From positions 1 through 6,042 of the forward strand of contig JAGWVO010000233.1 of NCBI GenBank assembly GCA_018970845.1: a DNA stretch of 6,042 nt, written 5' to 3'. The stretch comes from Planctomycetota bacterium (GTDB taxonomy: Bacteria > Planctomycetota > Planctomycetia > Gemmatales > Gemmataceae). The translations under genes were made by a program, and so were the position numbers. The notes below the pieces were generated by a model. The model did no database searches. It was not told where the DNA came from and saw only the letters and a list, made by a program, of their open reading frames with translations. This document shows positions 5,052 through 6,042 of the stretch, piece after piece (positions within the stretch are counted from its first letter, which is position 1; each line of letters opens with the position of its first letter).

Positions 5052-6042
5052 TCACCACGATCGCCTGGGCGGCCTGGATTCTCGGGACTTTGGCGCTGGG
5101 CCTTTCGGCCGGCAGTTTCCTCAATGTCGCGTCGGTGCGGTTGCCTTACGAGAAGTCGATCCTGTGGCCGTCGTCGCGTTGCGGATCGTGCCTGAGAAGC
5201 CTTCCCTGGCATGCCAACCTCCCGATTGTCGGTTACCTGCGCCTGCGGGGACGCTGCCATTGGTGCGGCGCCCGTTTTTCCATCCGTTACCTGATTGTCG
5301 AACTGGTCGCCGGACTTGGCTTCACCGGCTTGTTCCTGCTGGAGGTGGTGGCCGATGTCCGTGGCGCGGGTTGGTGGCGCGAGCATGGCCATTCCCTGCG
5401 CCTTGGCGTGGTTCCCGTTGAGGCCTGGGCGATCTGGCTGGGCGAGGCCGTGCTGTTCTCGTTCCTGCTCACCGCCAGCATTTGCGATCTTGAACATCAG
5501 GAAATCCCCTTGGAAATCACGATGACGGGGCTCGCCGCCGGGCTGGCCTTCAGCATGGCCCTGCCGTGGCCTTATCCCGCGCGGCTTGCCGAGGTGAAAG
5601 CCGCCGAGGTGGCGCACCAGGCCGAACACCCGGCGATTTACCGCGCCGGGCGGCAGGTTCCCGCGGGTTTCTGGGCCGAACCGGCCTTGGGATTTCCCGG
5701 GCTCCAACCCTGGCCGCTGGGTTGGCCCCTCCCGGCGTGGCTGGTTCCGGGCACGGCCGTTTACGGGCTGGCTTCCGGCCTCGCCGGCGCCATCGCCGGG
5801 TCTGTCATTTGCCGAGCCATACGCGCCGTTTACGGCTTGGGCCGGGGACGGGAAAGCCTCGGCCTGGGAGACAGCGACCTGCTCCTCATGGCGGGAGCGT
5901 TCACGGGATGGCAAGTCGTTGTGGTCGGCTTTTTCGCCTCGATAATTCCCGGATTGGTCTTGGGCGTAGGCTACCTGGCGATCCGGGGCACGCAGGCCCT
6001 GCCTTTTGGCCCCGCGCTGTCCGTCGGCGTGATGGCGACCTG
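5048..6042 (+). CDS. Type IV prepilin peptidase (A24 family aspartic protease), 3' end at window edge
   Basis: An inner-membrane aspartic protease expected to remove leader peptides from type IV pilins or type II secretion pseudopilins, and perhaps to methylate the new N-terminus. 331 residues are visible. The opening helix contains GSFLNVASVRLP (22-33). A cytosolic zinc-type domain has Cys45, Cys48, Cys70 and Cys73, the same spacing as P. aeruginosa PilD. The catalytic aspartates are Asp147 in CDLEHQEIP and Asp275 in the GLGD motif (272-275). They lie 128 residues apart against 64 in PilD, because of a Trp/Pro-rich insert at about 172-235 (GFPGLQPWPLGWPLPAW). Several hydrophobic helices follow. 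The ATG overlaps the aroK stop as ATGA, and no good ribosome binding site is seen, so coupled translation is likely. The frame stays open to the edge; the final bases TG could begin a stop codon, but this cannot be decided. Confidence 0.92.
   Translation, partial: MITTIAWAAWILGTLALGLSAGSFLNVASVRLPYEKSILWPSSRCGSCLRSLPWHANLPIVGYLRLRGRCHWCGARFSIRYLIVELVAGLGFTGLFLLEVVADVRGAGWWREHGHSLRLGVVPVEAWAIWLGEAVLFSFLLTASICDLEHQEIPLEITMTGLAAGLAFSMALPWPYPARLAEVKAAEVAHQAEHPAIYRAGRQVPAGFWAEPALGFPGLQPWPLGWPLPAWLVPGTAVYGLASGLAGAIAGSVICRAIRAVYGLGRGRESLGLGDSDLLLMAGAFTGWQVVVVGFFASIIPGLVLGVGYLAIRGTQALPFGPALSVGVMAT

Noticed and set aside
4967..5914. 315-residue minus-strand open frame opposite the prepilin peptidase
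   Set aside because: It is hydrophilic and low in complexity. The plus strand carries the zinc-type cysteines and both catalytic aspartates.
1..6042. tRNA, rRNA, CRISPR array, insertion sequence, attachment site or rho-independent terminator
   Set aside because: No cloverleaf, spaced direct repeats, transposase motif or GC hairpin followed by a T-run was found; coding sequence covers nearly the whole window.

Overview
This is a GC-rich bacterial window with two divergently transcribed gene clusters and almost no non-coding DNA. No RNA genes, mobile elements or CRISPR arrays were seen. Three features suggest a planctomycete: a rhomboid protease starting MGFQDRDYQR with a short acidic/helical C-terminal domain, a fused dehydroquinate dehydratase-shikimate dehydrogenase, and a prepilin peptidase with a long Trp/Pro-rich insert between its catalytic aspartates. 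This taxonomic call is an inference from family resemblance and was not tested by any search.

Left cluster, minus strand, read right to left: a six-helix rhomboid serine protease (2762 to 1851), a 73-residue FmdB-type zinc ribbon protein (1838 to 1617), and a GAF-domain phosphoenolpyruvate-protein phosphotransferase of the PtsP type (1518 to 1). The last gene is cut by the left edge inside its PEP-binding barrel. The rhomboid and zinc ribbon genes are tightly coupled, since the ribosome binding site of the second overlaps the stop codon of the first. The phosphotransferase follows after about 98 bases and may have its own promoter.

Right cluster, plus strand: a bifunctional aroDE fusion (2935-4497), shikimate kinase aroK (4506-5051, or from a TTG at 4494), and a type IV prepilin peptidase (5048 to the right edge, incomplete). 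The genes sit end to end or overlap, so this looks like one transcript. AroDE and AroK together cover three consecutive steps of the shikimate pathway: dehydroquinate to dehydroshikimate, to shikimate, to shikimate 3-phosphate. The prepilin peptidase is unrelated in function and probably only shares the transcript.

The clusters are separated by a 172-base divergent region (2763-2934). It holds an AT-rich stretch ahead of aroDE and a perfect 8+2+8 palindrome just upstream of the rhomboid ribosome binding site. I do not see a clear new biological system here. The most interesting points are altered substrate-lid residues in the dehydratase half of AroDE, the doubled distance between the catalytic aspartates of the prepilin peptidase, and the palindrome between the clusters.
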